Source: Pseudoalteromonas piscicida
Lineage (GTDB): Bacteria > Pseudomonadota > Gammaproteobacteria > Enterobacterales > Alteromonadaceae
Length of the DNA: 64,000 bases
NCBI RefSeq assembly: GCF_000238315.3
Contig: NZ_CP011925.1
Span: 124,001-188,000, forward strand
Direction: 5' to 3'
Shown: positions 50,644 through 59,377 of the stretch, piece after piece
How the letters are laid out: the number at the start of each line of letters is the position of its first letter
Position numbering within the stretch: position 1 is the stretch's first letter
Notes under the pieces: model-generated
The model's database searches: none
Told to the model about the DNA's origin: nothing
Seen by the model: the letters and a program-made list of their open reading frames with translations, nothing else
Made by a program: the position numbers and the translations under genes

Positions 50644-51543
50644 ATGAGAAAGGTCATACTCAGTTTATTTTTGCTACAGAGCAGTGGTTATGTAGCTGCC
50701 AACACGGTTGTAGATACACAAGATTGGATAACGGATGGTGTTTTCACGCAAGGTATTGAGGGACCTGCGGTGGACGATGCAGGCGTGTTATATGCGGTTA
50801 ACCATCAGCAGCAAGGCACTATTGGTAAAGTGACTGCACAAGGTAAAGCCGAAACCCTGCTGACGTTAAAAAATGGCTCTATTGGTAACGGTATTCGCTT
50901 TGATAAGCAAGGAAATATGTATATAGCCGATTACGTCAATCATAATGTGCTTAAAGTCACCAAATCGGCACTTGCACAAGGTGGTGATTTGTCACAATCC
51001 GTGACGGTATTTGCTCACGATAATCGCATGGATCAACCTAATGACCTTGCGAGCATGGACAACGGAATTCTTTTCGCCAGCGATCCTAATTGGCAAGCCA
51101 GCAGCGGTAACCTTTGGCGTATAAATACAAGTGGAGAGGTAACCCTATTGGAAGCGGATATGGGCACCACCAATGGCATAGAAGTTAGCCCTGACAATAA
51201 AACGCTTTATGTGAATGAAAGCGTGCAACGTAAAGTATGGCGCTATGAGTTAGATGAACAAGGCAATATTAGTAACAAACAATTATTTATCTCGTTTACC
51301 GATTTTGGCTTAGATGGTATGCGTACTGACAACCAAGGCAATCTTTATATCGCCCGTTATGGCGCTGGTGTGGTCGCTGTGGTTTCACCTCAGGGCAAGC
51401 TAATGAAAGAAATTAAACTGAAAGGCAAGCACCCGACCAATGTGGCTTTTGGTGGTGGGGAGGGTAAACGCTTATTTATTACCATGCAAAAACGCGGTGC
51501 TATCGAGATGGCTGAGGTAGAGTTTGCAGGACGAGAAAAATAG
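50644..51543 (+). CDS. SMP-30/gluconolactonase-like secreted propeller protein
   Basis: A 299-residue protein with signal peptide MRKVILSLFLLQSSGYVAA. It has a six-bladed propeller with DQPNDLASMDNGILFASDPN, GTTNGIEVSPDNKTLYVNES and DGMRTDNQGNLYIARYG, the N-D, N-G and D-G metal-binding positions of SMP-30/LRE lactonases. LPMOs that oxidise chitin at C1 make a lactone that must open to the aldonic acid, so a periplasmic lactonase suits the cluster (inference). It is the last gene of the operon; a GC-rich hairpin follows. Confidence 0.82.
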   Translation: MRKVILSLFLLQSSGYVAANTVVDTQDWITDGVFTQGIEGPAVDDAGVLYAVNHQQQGTIGKVTAQGKAETLLTLKNGSIGNGIRFDKQGNMYIADYVNHNVLKVTKSALAQGGDLSQSVTVFAHDNRMDQPNDLASMDNGILFASDPNWQASSGNLWRINTSGEVTLLEADMGTTNGIEVSPDNKTLYVNESVQRKVWRYELDEQGNISNKQLFISFTDFGLDGMRTDNQGNLYIARYGAGVVAVVSPQGKLMKEIKLKGKHPTNVAFGGGEGKRLFITMQKRGAIEMAEVEFAGREK

Positions 51544-51589
51544 TTCGGCTCAGTGTAAATTAGCCATCAGCAATTAAAGATAGGTAGCT

Positions 51590-51611
51590 GGCAGCTCTAA
51601 GCTGAGCTGCC
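51590..51611. terminator. Hairpin at the end of the amino-sugar-acid cluster
   Basis: GGCAGCTC-TAAGCT-GAGCTGCC, an 8-bp GC-rich stem between the convergent genes ending at 51543 and 51627. There is no clear T-tract on either side; a probable bidirectional transcript end. Confidence 0.5.
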
Positions 51612-51626
51612 ACATCTAACACGTTG

Positions 51627-52568
51627 CTAAATCTGCTTAGTCGACTTTCCTGCAAAATAAGCTTCTTTTAGCCGGGTAATGACCTCGGTGCTTACCCAAT
51701 AAATGTTTGATACATTACCGGGTTCATTATATCTGCCAAAAAACAGGTATTTACCATCGGGTGTAACTCTTGGGACGGTTTCTGAATACGGGGTATTGAC
51801 CCCTTCACCTAAGTTTATAGGGCTCGACCAAGTGCCATCCTGCTCCTTAAAATAGACATATAGATCGTTATCTTTTCGACTTTTATCGCCTCTGTGACGG
51901 CTATTAACCAATAGGTAATCGTTAGCGGGCGAAATAAAACCATGAAATCCAAACTCAATATCAATGGCTTTGGGAGTCGTAAGCGCGCCGTTTTTATTTT
52001 CAGCGGTATACATTTTGCGTTCTGACATATTTGAAAAAACAGTGTCGCCATTTGCGCTTTGGTTGAAGTCTGAAAACTTTCCCGTATTTATTGCTGAATC
52101 GAACCTTTTAGCCTCACTCCAGCCACCTTTGCTACGAGTAACGTACCAAATTCCGGACGCTTTGGGGTCATCTGAACGCGCGGTAAAGTAAATCCGGTTG
52201 TCGTTCAGGCTTACATGGGGGACCAGTTCATAACTCATTCTTCCATCAGTAAAATTTGCTGCTTGAGGTTGAGTCCACTGTGCATTTTCTATTTTTGAAT
52301 ACATGATCCGTGGGCTTGAATCCACATTTTCTTGCTCTTCAAAGGCAGTAAAATACACTTCTGTAAGGTCGGGAGAGAACGACACGCCGAATTCATAACG
52401 GCCGTCAATCGAGATGATATCGGGGGCAAAAAGCTGCGCGGTTAACCCCGGCGGTGTCTGGCCGAGCCAAGGTCCTTTTAGCGTTGGAAAGGCTTCGTTA
52501 GCATGGACATGATTGGTGAGCATGACGGCTGCAAAAAGTAAGGGGGTGGCGGGTTTTATAATATTCAT
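51627..52568 (-). CDS. Secreted PD40-type beta-propeller protein
   Basis: A 313-residue protein with signal peptide (ending NHVHA). It has repeated TolB/PD40-like blades: YEFGVSFSPDLTEVYFTAFEE, PHVSLNDNRIYFTARSDD, VPRVTPDGKYLFFGRYN. These are usually sensing or binding modules with no catalytic residues. Ribosome site AAGGAAAACAGC before ATG. It is convergent to the chitin cluster and not part of it. No function can be assigned. Confidence 0.75.
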   Translation of the reverse strand: MNIIKPATPLLFAAVMLTNHVHANEAFPTLKGPWLGQTPPGLTAQLFAPDIISIDGRYEFGVSFSPDLTEVYFTAFEEQENVDSSPRIMYSKIENAQWTQPQAANFTDGRMSYELVPHVSLNDNRIYFTARSDDPKASGIWYVTRSKGGWSEAKRFDSAINTGKFSDFNQSANGDTVFSNMSERKMYTAENKNGALTTPKAIDIEFGFHGFISPANDYLLVNSRHRGDKSRKDNDLYVYFKEQDGTWSSPINLGEGVNTPYSETVPRVTPDGKYLFFGRYNEPGNVSNIYWVSTEVITRLKEAYFAGKSTKQI

Positions 52569-52805
52569 GCTGTTTTCCTTAAGCGCTAGATAAACCTGCT
52601 TACAGTAGCAGGGGGTAAGCGATCTACATTATTCTTTTGAACAGAGAACACTGTATCATCTTTGAACTAACTCCGTGTCTAACCTAGTGTAAAAAATAGC
52701 TAAGTTGGTTTAAGGACCTCAGAGCTTTTTTGTAATGGTTATAACAGTCATTGTGTTTGTCGTTAGATTATTGCATTTTCAACCATAAACTATCTAAGTC
52801 TAGCA

Positions 52806-53765
52806 TCAGTGCACCAGACTTTTTGCTAGATTTTCAATCAGTAAGAGTTGTTTTGCTATGTCTTCTGCCCAGCTGGGATCGTACTCTTTTTGCAGCTTTT
52901 TTGGGTTAAATAAGTTGGCGCCATAGTCAAGAGAGATCAGTATATCGCTACCTTCAATAAACATTTGGGCTTTTACTTCGGGGATTTTTAACCCTTTTGG
53001 TAGGTTACCGGATGAAAAGAACGTTTTGACTTGCGATAATTTCGCCATATATTCTGGCGTGAGTACTTCGCGACAGGTTTCTTCATCTTTAGCATAGACT
53101 TGATACTCTTTTTCAAAGTCTCTTTGTGCAAATTTAACTCGCTGTAATCCTTTTAGAGATTGACGTCGATTTATCAGCATATTCCAAAGCCCCGCATCTT
53201 GTAACACCACGATTGGAGTATCTACAGGTTCAGGCATACTCAGTTTTATAACTGCACCATTAAACAAACGTTTACTGTCATTATTCTGATGATGTGTGCG
53301 TATATGTACTTCAGTAAAGTAAAAATGAATGCCATTTACTTCGCCGTTAAATCCATCTTCAGCTACAGCTCGTCCTCCTTTGGTTAATATACCTGCACTA
53401 ATAGCTTCCTCGCAGATAAGTAAATTACCGCCGGCTGAATACTCTAAGTTAAGCGCCGAAGCAATTGGCGCCATCATGTAAGCTCGAGTTAACACACCCT
53501 TGGTGAAAGACTCAAGAGAGTGTTTTAACAAAAAGTAGATAGGAATTATTGAGATTAAGAGAAAAGGCGCAAGAAATAGTAAGGGGATTGCAATACCAAT
53601 TGCCCACCACTTATAGCGTTCAAGTGGCTTCAATTTATTGTCAAGATCGCTATCAAAACTGGATGTGGTTTTATCTAAATTGTAATAGGCCTCTTTTAAT
53701 TGCATCTCAACACCAGCTAGGCGTGGATCAATATGATGGAGAGACCTTTGATCTAATAAAGCCAT
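52806..53765 (-). CDS. DUF3137 membrane protein
   Basis: About 319 residues from ATG 53765, chosen because AAGGAAAGTTT precedes it; the frame upstream to 53819 starts with TTG and has no site. Two adjacent membrane helices (WWAIGIAIPLLFLAPFLLISIIPIYFLL, residues about 55-85) are followed by a soluble domain with NGIHFYFTEVHI and FAQRDFEKEYQVYAKDEETCREVLTP, as in DUF3137 proteins. The function of that family is unknown. It is monocistronic, between the propeller gene and the first two-component operon. Confidence 0.75.
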   Translation of the reverse strand: MALLDQRSLHHIDPRLAGVEMQLKEAYYNLDKTTSSFDSDLDNKLKPLERYKWWAIGIAIPLLFLAPFLLISIIPIYFLLKHSLESFTKGVLTRAYMMAPIASALNLEYSAGGNLLICEEAISAGILTKGGRAVAEDGFNGEVNGIHFYFTEVHIRTHHQNNDSKRLFNGAVIKLSMPEPVDTPIVVLQDAGLWNMLINRRQSLKGLQRVKFAQRDFEKEYQVYAKDEETCREVLTPEYMAKLSQVKTFFSSGNLPKGLKIPEVKAQMFIEGSDILISLDYGANLFNPKKLQKEYDPSWAEDIAKQLLLIENLAKSLVH

Positions 53766-53885
53766 AAACTTTCCTTGTAAGTCATGTTTAAATACAACCG
53801 GTATAAAAATTTTACTCAAATAAAATGGTAAAGGTAAAATCTTTGTTTTATGCGGTATCCACCGCTATACATACTTCTAGATAAA

Positions 53886-55121
53886 CTACTTTGCCAGTGG
53901 CAAAGTCAGAGTGAACTTAGCGCCGCCAAGTTCGGAGAACTCAACATGGCAACTGCCGCGATGCCAAGTGGCGATTTTACGCACGATAGCCAACCCAAGG
54001 CCATAACCACCGTTATCTTTGCTGCGACTTTCATCTAAGCGTGAGAAGGGAATAAAAACCGACTCCCACTGAGATTTAGGAATTCCATCACCGTCATCCT
54101 CAATATGGATATAGGCATTGCTTTTGTCACACTCAATATTAATCGCTATGGTTGAGCGACCATATTTATCAGCGTTTTGTACAATATTTTGCAAAGCCCG
54201 AGAAAGATAATGTAGGTTGCCAGAGATGATGACTGTATTACTCATTTTCTTGAACGTTATTTTTTTAACGGTAAGCTTATTGAGTTTGCTTATCTGATCG
54301 CTGACAAGTTCACAAAGGTCAATTGGCGTTATCTCAAGTTTCTCTACTTCAAATTCAAGCCGTGCGTAAGCTAGCATTTCATCAATCATTGCCTCCATTT
54401 CGACCACATCGTCCGCCATATCACTTGCTTGCTCACGACTTTGCTCCGGCAGCATAGCTAAAGCAAATTTAAGTCGAGCAAGTGGAGTGCGCAGGTCGTG
54501 AGAAACCGCATTAACGAGTAGTTTTTGGTTTTCAATGAGCCTTGCAACTTGAGATGCTAAGTCGCGGATCTGCTCGGTTAAATTTGAAATGGCAGAAAAT
54601 CGGGAATGTCGGGTCGCTTTAGGTAGTTGACCTTGAGTGAGGTTTTCGGTGATATATCTCAGTTGCAATAAATCAAGCCACAAGGGTCTTATCCACAGCA
54701 TCAGTAAAAACGCGAGCACGGCATAAGAAAGCAACTTGATGATCCATTGTTTGTTGGCAGCAGAAGCCGCCGGTGCTAATGGCCCTAATTGCAGCAGCAA
54801 CGTTGAATCAGGTACTTTGAAAGTCAGCCAAGCGCGGCCTTCATCGTCAAAACTCGTTAAAATCCCCCCTTGAACTAAAGTGCTGGCTTGCTCAGGCAGC
54901 CAAGCGACATCATCCATGTTGAGTATTTTGAGCGTTTCTGACTCTTGGGGTAGCTGGTCTGAGGAAATCGTGGATTTCAGTGTGTTGGCAACTGCTTTTG
55001 CATGTCGCAACTCATCGGGCGCGGAGTGCACCCAATGAGACCAAATGGCTTCGCTCACTTGGTTGATAACGACAATACTGGTAAACACAGCCAAATAGAG
55101 GCTGAGTAATAGCTTTAGCAC
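53886..55121 (-). CDS. Sensor histidine kinase (copy 1 of paired operons)
   Basis: A 411-residue protein from GTG 55121. Two membrane helices (LLLSLYLAVFTSIVVINQ; IIKLLSYAVLAFLLMLWI) bracket a short periplasmic sensor of about 100 residues. HAMP-like linker, HisKA with NAVSHDLRTPLARLKFAL, then HATPase_c with NADKYG, EDDGDGIPKSQWE and GGYGLGLAIVRKIA. It is 7 bases after its response-regulator gene. It belongs to the mipA-DUF3019-regulator-kinase operon at 53886-57072, paralogous to the one at 59378-62505. The RstB/PhoQ-like small periplasmic sensor suggests an envelope or cation/polymyxin-type signal, not established. Confidence 0.87.
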   Translation of the reverse strand: MLKLLLSLYLAVFTSIVVINQVSEAIWSHWVHSAPDELRHAKAVANTLKSTISSDQLPQESETLKILNMDDVAWLPEQASTLVQGGILTSFDDEGRAWLTFKVPDSTLLLQLGPLAPAASAANKQWIIKLLSYAVLAFLLMLWIRPLWLDLLQLRYITENLTQGQLPKATRHSRFSAISNLTEQIRDLASQVARLIENQKLLVNAVSHDLRTPLARLKFALAMLPEQSREQASDMADDVVEMEAMIDEMLAYARLEFEVEKLEITPIDLCELVSDQISKLNKLTVKKITFKKMSNTVIISGNLHYLSRALQNIVQNADKYGRSTIAINIECDKSNAYIHIEDDGDGIPKSQWESVFIPFSRLDESRSKDNGGYGLGLAIVRKIATWHRGSCHVEFSELGGAKFTLTLPLAK

Positions 55122-55128
55122 AAATACA

Positions 55129-55818
55129 CTAGCCCCAAGCAGACTTAGAGCAGAGGTAGCCCTTACCCCACACGGTAATAAGCCTCGCGGGTTGCTCTAG
55201 ATTGTCGCCAAGCTTTTTACGCAAACGGCTAATACGTACGTCAACGCTTCTATCTAATCCGTCATATTCGCGGCCAACAACATGTTTATAGATATAGTCT
55301 CGACTCAGCGTTTCGCCCGCATGGCCTGCTAATGTCTTTAGCAAATCAAATTCATAGCTCGTGAGCTCAACCTCATCTCCAGCCAAATAGACCTTACGGT
55401 CCGATTTATCTATTTGTAATTCGCCTAAGGTAATAGAATCAGACTGAACTTCATCATTTTGTGTACGTCTTAATAGCGCATTCAAACGGGCAAGCAGTAC
55501 GTATGGCTCAACAGGCTTGATAATGTAATCATCAGCACCGATTTCAAGCCCTTTTACATGGTCGAAGTCGCTGTCTTTGGCGGTAAGAAATAAAACCGGC
55601 CCTTTAAACTCACCGCGCGCAGCTTTGCAAATAGAAAAACCATCAAGTCCCGGTAGCATAATATCTAAAATGAGAATGTCAGGTTTTTCTGCTTCAATGG
55701 CTTTAATGGCGTTAATACCATTGTGTAATTGAACGACTTCAAAGCCGTTATGGATCAAGAACTTTGCGGTTAACTCCGCTAGTTTTACATCATCTTCGAC
55801 AAGTAATACCTTGGCCAT
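55129..55818 (-). CDS. OmpR-family response regulator (copy 1)
   Basis: A 229-residue regulator from ATG 55818; its A overlaps the last base of the preceding gene's TAA. Receiver: KVLLVEDDVKLAELT, phospho-acceptor D52 in ILILDIMLPGLDG, and Lys in DDYIIKPVEPYVL. Winged-helix output: ELTSYEFDLLKTLAGHAGE, DRSVDVRISRLRKKLGDN and VWGKGYL (RstA/OmpR type). It probably activates its own mipA operon and perhaps the beta-propeller lipoprotein gene at 57283. Confidence 0.9.
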   Translation of the reverse strand: MAKVLLVEDDVKLAELTAKFLIHNGFEVVQLHNGINAIKAIEAEKPDILILDIMLPGLDGFSICKAARGEFKGPVLFLTAKDSDFDHVKGLEIGADDYIIKPVEPYVLLARLNALLRRTQNDEVQSDSITLGELQIDKSDRKVYLAGDEVELTSYEFDLLKTLAGHAGETLSRDYIYKHVVGREYDGLDRSVDVRISRLRKKLGDNLEQPARLITVWGKGYLCSKSAWG

Positions 55819-56207
55819 TAAAACACACTCCAATCGCTTCTGAGTTTGCGTCTATATTGTTGGTTGACGCTTGTGTGTACTTCAATATTTTGTTTTGCAA
55901 CAACGTTATTTTTAGCATCTTTTAGGGTAAAGAGCATGGACTTTGAGAGTTGGATAATTTGTGTTGATTTTGCCTCCTTGGCCTGCTCCCAGCATTGTAA
56001 TTTTTGTTTTTCCTGAAATAAACATAGGTTCATTTTAGAGGGCGATTGCCAAGCAATTTTTGCCGTCATTTCACAGCGTTGCCCTGCTTGTTTCACCATA
56101 CATGTAATCGGTTTTATTTCTAAATTAATGCCATTGTTGGGTTTGGTTAAAGCTCTACTTGGTGCGCTGAAAATTATAATTATGATTAAGTACAACCTAA
56201 AATTCAT
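55818..56207 (-). CDS. DUF3019 periplasmic protein (copy 1)
   Basis: About 129 residues from ATG 56207, which follows GGGGGAAAAT. Signal peptide MNFRLYLIIIIIFSAPSRA. The remaining domain has four well-spaced cysteines (ITCMVKQAGQRCEMTAKIAW; MNLCLFQEKQKLQCWEQAKE), probably two disulphides, and ends RRKLRSDWSVF, as in DUF3019. It overlaps the mipA stop by 11 bases and is coupled to the regulator gene by TAATG. Members of this family appear nearly always next to MipA and a two-component system. Confidence 0.8.
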   Translation of the reverse strand: MNFRLYLIIIIIFSAPSRALTKPNNGINLEIKPITCMVKQAGQRCEMTAKIAWQSPSKMNLCLFQEKQKLQCWEQAKEAKSTQIIQLSKSMLFTLKDAKNNVVAKQNIEVHTSVNQQYRRKLRSDWSVF

Positions 56208-57072
56208 ATTTTCCCCCGACAAAAACCGTCGCGGTATAGCTATCCTCGACTATCGGGCTATCTGTCATTGTGCTATCAAGTTGCTGATATTTGGCGTTAA
56301 ATTTAAAGGTCCAAGACTCACTCACGGGATAAGAGTAGGCAAAGCTAACATAGGGTTGGAAGCTTGAGCTGCCTTTATACCATAGCTCACTATTCGGTGT
56401 ATCCGCTTTGTCTATGCCGTAGTAATAGTCCACCAGTTGTCGACTTTTCCATTTTAGCCCCGCTTTAATAAACACATAAGTGTTAGGTGAACTATCGAAT
56501 CTAAAACGATAGCTGACTCCAACATCAGCATTGTAACCTTGATAAGTGTTGGTGATATCGGTGAGCCATGATGCGCTGATTTTTACGCTATCACTCATTA
56601 TCCAGTGGGCTAAAACGCCGCCATCTATGGCCCATTTTCTCGACTCGATATCATCCAAAGAAATTGCGGTTTGCTCTGCGGCAAATTCACCGCCAGGCAG
56701 CTCATTGCTGGCATCAAACCCCATTTTTTGCACGAATATATTACTTGGGTGAAATTTCTCGAAATAGGCCTGCTCGGTATTAAATGTGCCGATCAAGCTA
56801 AGATCAAATTTATCAGTGTAGTGAAAGGTATAGCCCAAAGTCCCATTATCGAGAAAGAGGTGTTCACCGTAATAACTAATATAGGGCACAACAACCAAGG
56901 GAATATTTTCACCGTCATGGAGTGGGTTGGAGATAACACCGCCGCCAAGGGCAATGCCAAATCGCCATTCATCGACTGGCGTACACTCGCTGTCATTGGC
57001 GTCACATGGCACCGCCGTGGCATTTACCTGAATGGTAATCAGCAAGGTTAAGGCCATTAATAACTTATTCAA
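56197..57072 (-). CDS. MipA/OmpV-family outer-membrane protein (copy 1)
   Basis: About 291 residues if TTG 57072 is the start: GGAG lies seven bases upstream, and the product begins with a proper signal peptide (MNKLLMALTLLITIQVNATA). ATG 57057 is the alternative; the TTG at 57126 looks more like a TTGACA promoter element. The barrel has GGGVISNPLHDGENIPLVVVPYISYYGEHLFLDNGTLGY, typical of MipA/OmpV (MltA-interacting or porin-like), and ends VFVGGKYEF. First gene of the 4-gene operon. Confidence 0.82.
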   Translation of the reverse strand: MNKLLMALTLLITIQVNATAVPCDANDSECTPVDEWRFGIALGGGVISNPLHDGENIPLVVVPYISYYGEHLFLDNGTLGYTFHYTDKFDLSLIGTFNTEQAYFEKFHPSNIFVQKMGFDASNELPGGEFAAEQTAISLDDIESRKWAIDGGVLAHWIMSDSVKISASWLTDITNTYQGYNADVGVSYRFRFDSSPNTYVFIKAGLKWKSRQLVDYYYGIDKADTPNSELWYKGSSSFQPYVSFAYSYPVSESWTFKFNAKYQQLDSTMTDSPIVEDSYTATVFVGGKYEF

Positions 57073-57143
57073 CTTGGAACTCCAGTTCTGAATTTGGGCT
57101 TTGCACTGGCTTTTTAGAGGTGTCAATCAAAGCGCATTATTAC

Positions 57144-57181
57144 TACCAGTGTAATTTACCAGTCGCTGTACAAATTACCAG
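57144..57181. promoter_or_regulatory. Three TACCAG direct repeats between mipA copy 1 and the propeller lipoprotein
   Basis: TACCAG occurs at 57144, 57157 and 57176, the last two preceded by A/T-rich AATT. They lie between the divergent starts at 57072 and 57283 and could be response-regulator half sites. The 13- and 19-bp spacings are not the regular 10-11 bp expected for OmpR-type proteins. Confidence 0.4.
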
Positions 57182-57282
57182 AAAGGGTAACATTAAATAA
57201 CAAAACAAGTAGCGAAGATAACAGAAATTTTAGTGTGAAAGTTTAGGCTTACGTTGGCACTTAACTTACAAGGAAACATATC

Positions 57283-59286
57283 ATGAGATGCAAAATTTGG
57301 CTCAGTCTTCCGCTTGCCGCTAGCCTTTGCGCATGTGGTGGTAGTAACGACAATGATGAAGATAAATTACCAGAACTTAACGCACTTAATAATAGCTCTG
57401 CGCCTTTGAAGTCAGCTTCATCAGCTCAGTTTAGTCAGTTTATCAAAAACGGTATTTTCGTTGCCAGCGGTGGATTGAATAATGGCGATGATTTGGAAAA
57501 CCCATCAGCAACCACAGATAGTGCACCTTACTCAGGCACCAATCAACTGGTTGAAGGGGTATCAGAAAGCGACCGGATTAAATTCGATGGCCGTTACTTA
57601 TTTATCGGTGGCTCGACCAGCGTTGCATATGCGGATACTGACAGCAAAACCTTCGTTAGGATCTTAGATACAGAAGCTACGGATGTCCCTACACAAGTTA
57701 ATGAATTAGCGGTATCAGATTCAGAGTTTGCAAGCCAAAATCTTTACCTTAAAAACAATCAACTCATCAGCGTATTAATGGACTATGAGTATGATTTTGC
57801 TGATGGTATGTCATCGCAAGAGGTGCAACCTGAGGTCAATTATCAAGGCGTGATTGAGCTTGCTTTTAGTAACGTATCCCTACCCGCACAGGCTGAGGTC
57901 GAAAAACGCTTTCAAATTGATGGTTCACTAGTTGGCAGCAGATTAATCGGTGACAAACTCTATGTTATCGCCGACCATACTATACGCTACAGTGGTTTTA
58001 ATAGCGCTGACAAAGTAGCAAGCTACAATCGCTTAATGGACACTAACATTAACGATTTATTACCTCAATTTAGAAATTTAAAGCAAGGAAGTGTAGCGCC
58101 ACTGGTTGCCGCAGATGGCTGTTATTTGCCAGCAGATGCTACTGCGCAAGATGGATATAATGGCTTAACAACAGTGACTGAGATTGACATTCGCAATCCT
58201 GATGAGGTGAAAACAACTTGCGTCAGTACGCGCACCTTTGGCTTTTATATGTCTGCAACAGCAGTGTATCTTTACAATTACTCCTTTAATGACAGTGATG
58301 GTGATGTCAACACATCAATCTGGGATCCATCAGGCATAGTATTACATAAGTTATTGTTAACGGATGAAGGGGTGACATACCAAGCAACTGGTGAGGTGGA
58401 AGGTCAACTTGCTCGTGTTAGCGATACGATGGCTGCGACTCGATTTGATGAAAAAGATGGCGTTCTGCGCGTAGTAACGAGTCAGTATGATACAGATATC
58501 GGTAATAGTCATAAGTTGTATATGCTCAAACCACAAGGGAATGAACTCAACACTGTGGCGACGCTACCAAATAGCCAAAATCCAACCCCTATTGGCAAAA
58601 TTAATCCGGATACGGGGCTTGTGGATGAAGATATTTATGCGGTTAGATATTTTAACGATACTGCCTATATCGTGACCTTTAGACAAATAGACCCTCTCTA
58701 CGTTCTGGATTTATCTGACGCATCACAGCCTAAAATCGTTGGAAGTTTAGAGATCCCCGGTTTCTCTTCTTATCTGCACCCTGTTGGTGACGGTTTGCTT
58801 CTTGGGGTAGGTCAGCACCTTGGAGACCCTGATGGAAACGTGCAGCCTGGCACCAAAGTGAGCTTGTTTGATGTGGCAGATCCTGCTGAACCCAAGCTAT
58901 TAAAAGATCATACGTTTGTAGGGGGATTTACACCGCTGGAATATGATTATCGCGCTTTGGCCATGCTAAAAGACAATGCCTCAGTAACCCGGTTCACTTT
59001 GCCGATTGTTTACTGGAATACAGAGCAAGTGAATGAAAGTAGTTATAACTGGTATAGCCAAAACGATCTCGCCGCATTTGAAATTATCCACGGTGTGGAC
59101 TCAACGCTCACTTATCGCGGGAGTAGCCGTGCCGAGCTAGCAACGCCCATAGCGAGTGATAAAGCACTCGGGTATACCGAAGCAGATAGAGGGCTTATTC
59201 AGTCTGATAAACTGCTCTATATCCATGGTAACTACGTGTGGCAGAGCAATTGGCAAACGCCTGCTGACAACAGCGGACCACATTAA
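57283..59286 (+). CDS. Secreted beta-propeller lipoprotein
   Basis: A 667-residue protein with signal MRCKIWLSLPLAASLCACGG (lipobox Cys16 or 18). It matches the 'beta propeller domain' family of large secreted proteins: LVEGVSESDRIKFDGRYLFIGG near residue 87 is the hallmark (V-x-E-x-D-x-x-K-x-D-G-x-Y). Further blades include DRLIGDKLYVIADHTI-type and AVRYFNDTAYIVTFRQIDPLYVLDLSD segments. Ribosome site AAGGAAAC. It stands alone, rightward, between the two leftward mipA operons. Some relatives are C-terminally processed or surface-bound; the role is unknown. Confidence 0.82.
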   Translation: MRCKIWLSLPLAASLCACGGSNDNDEDKLPELNALNNSSAPLKSASSAQFSQFIKNGIFVASGGLNNGDDLENPSATTDSAPYSGTNQLVEGVSESDRIKFDGRYLFIGGSTSVAYADTDSKTFVRILDTEATDVPTQVNELAVSDSEFASQNLYLKNNQLISVLMDYEYDFADGMSSQEVQPEVNYQGVIELAFSNVSLPAQAEVEKRFQIDGSLVGSRLIGDKLYVIADHTIRYSGFNSADKVASYNRLMDTNINDLLPQFRNLKQGSVAPLVAADGCYLPADATAQDGYNGLTTVTEIDIRNPDEVKTTCVSTRTFGFYMSATAVYLYNYSFNDSDGDVNTSIWDPSGIVLHKLLLTDEGVTYQATGEVEGQLARVSDTMAATRFDEKDGVLRVVTSQYDTDIGNSHKLYMLKPQGNELNTVATLPNSQNPTPIGKINPDTGLVDEDIYAVRYFNDTAYIVTFRQIDPLYVLDLSDASQPKIVGSLEIPGFSSYLHPVGDGLLLGVGQHLGDPDGNVQPGTKVSLFDVADPAEPKLLKDHTFVGGFTPLEYDYRALAMLKDNASVTRFTLPIVYWNTEQVNESSYNWYSQNDLAAFEIIHGVDSTLTYRGSSRAELATPIASDKALGYTEADRGLIQSDKLLYIHGNYVWQSNWQTPADNSGPH

Positions 59287-59377
59287 CCTAGCTCCCTTTG
59301 AATAGTAGGTTGTTGTACATTGTTTCGTTGCCAAGCGGTGAACTGTAGCACTGCTTACCACAGCTTCAGAGTTAACG

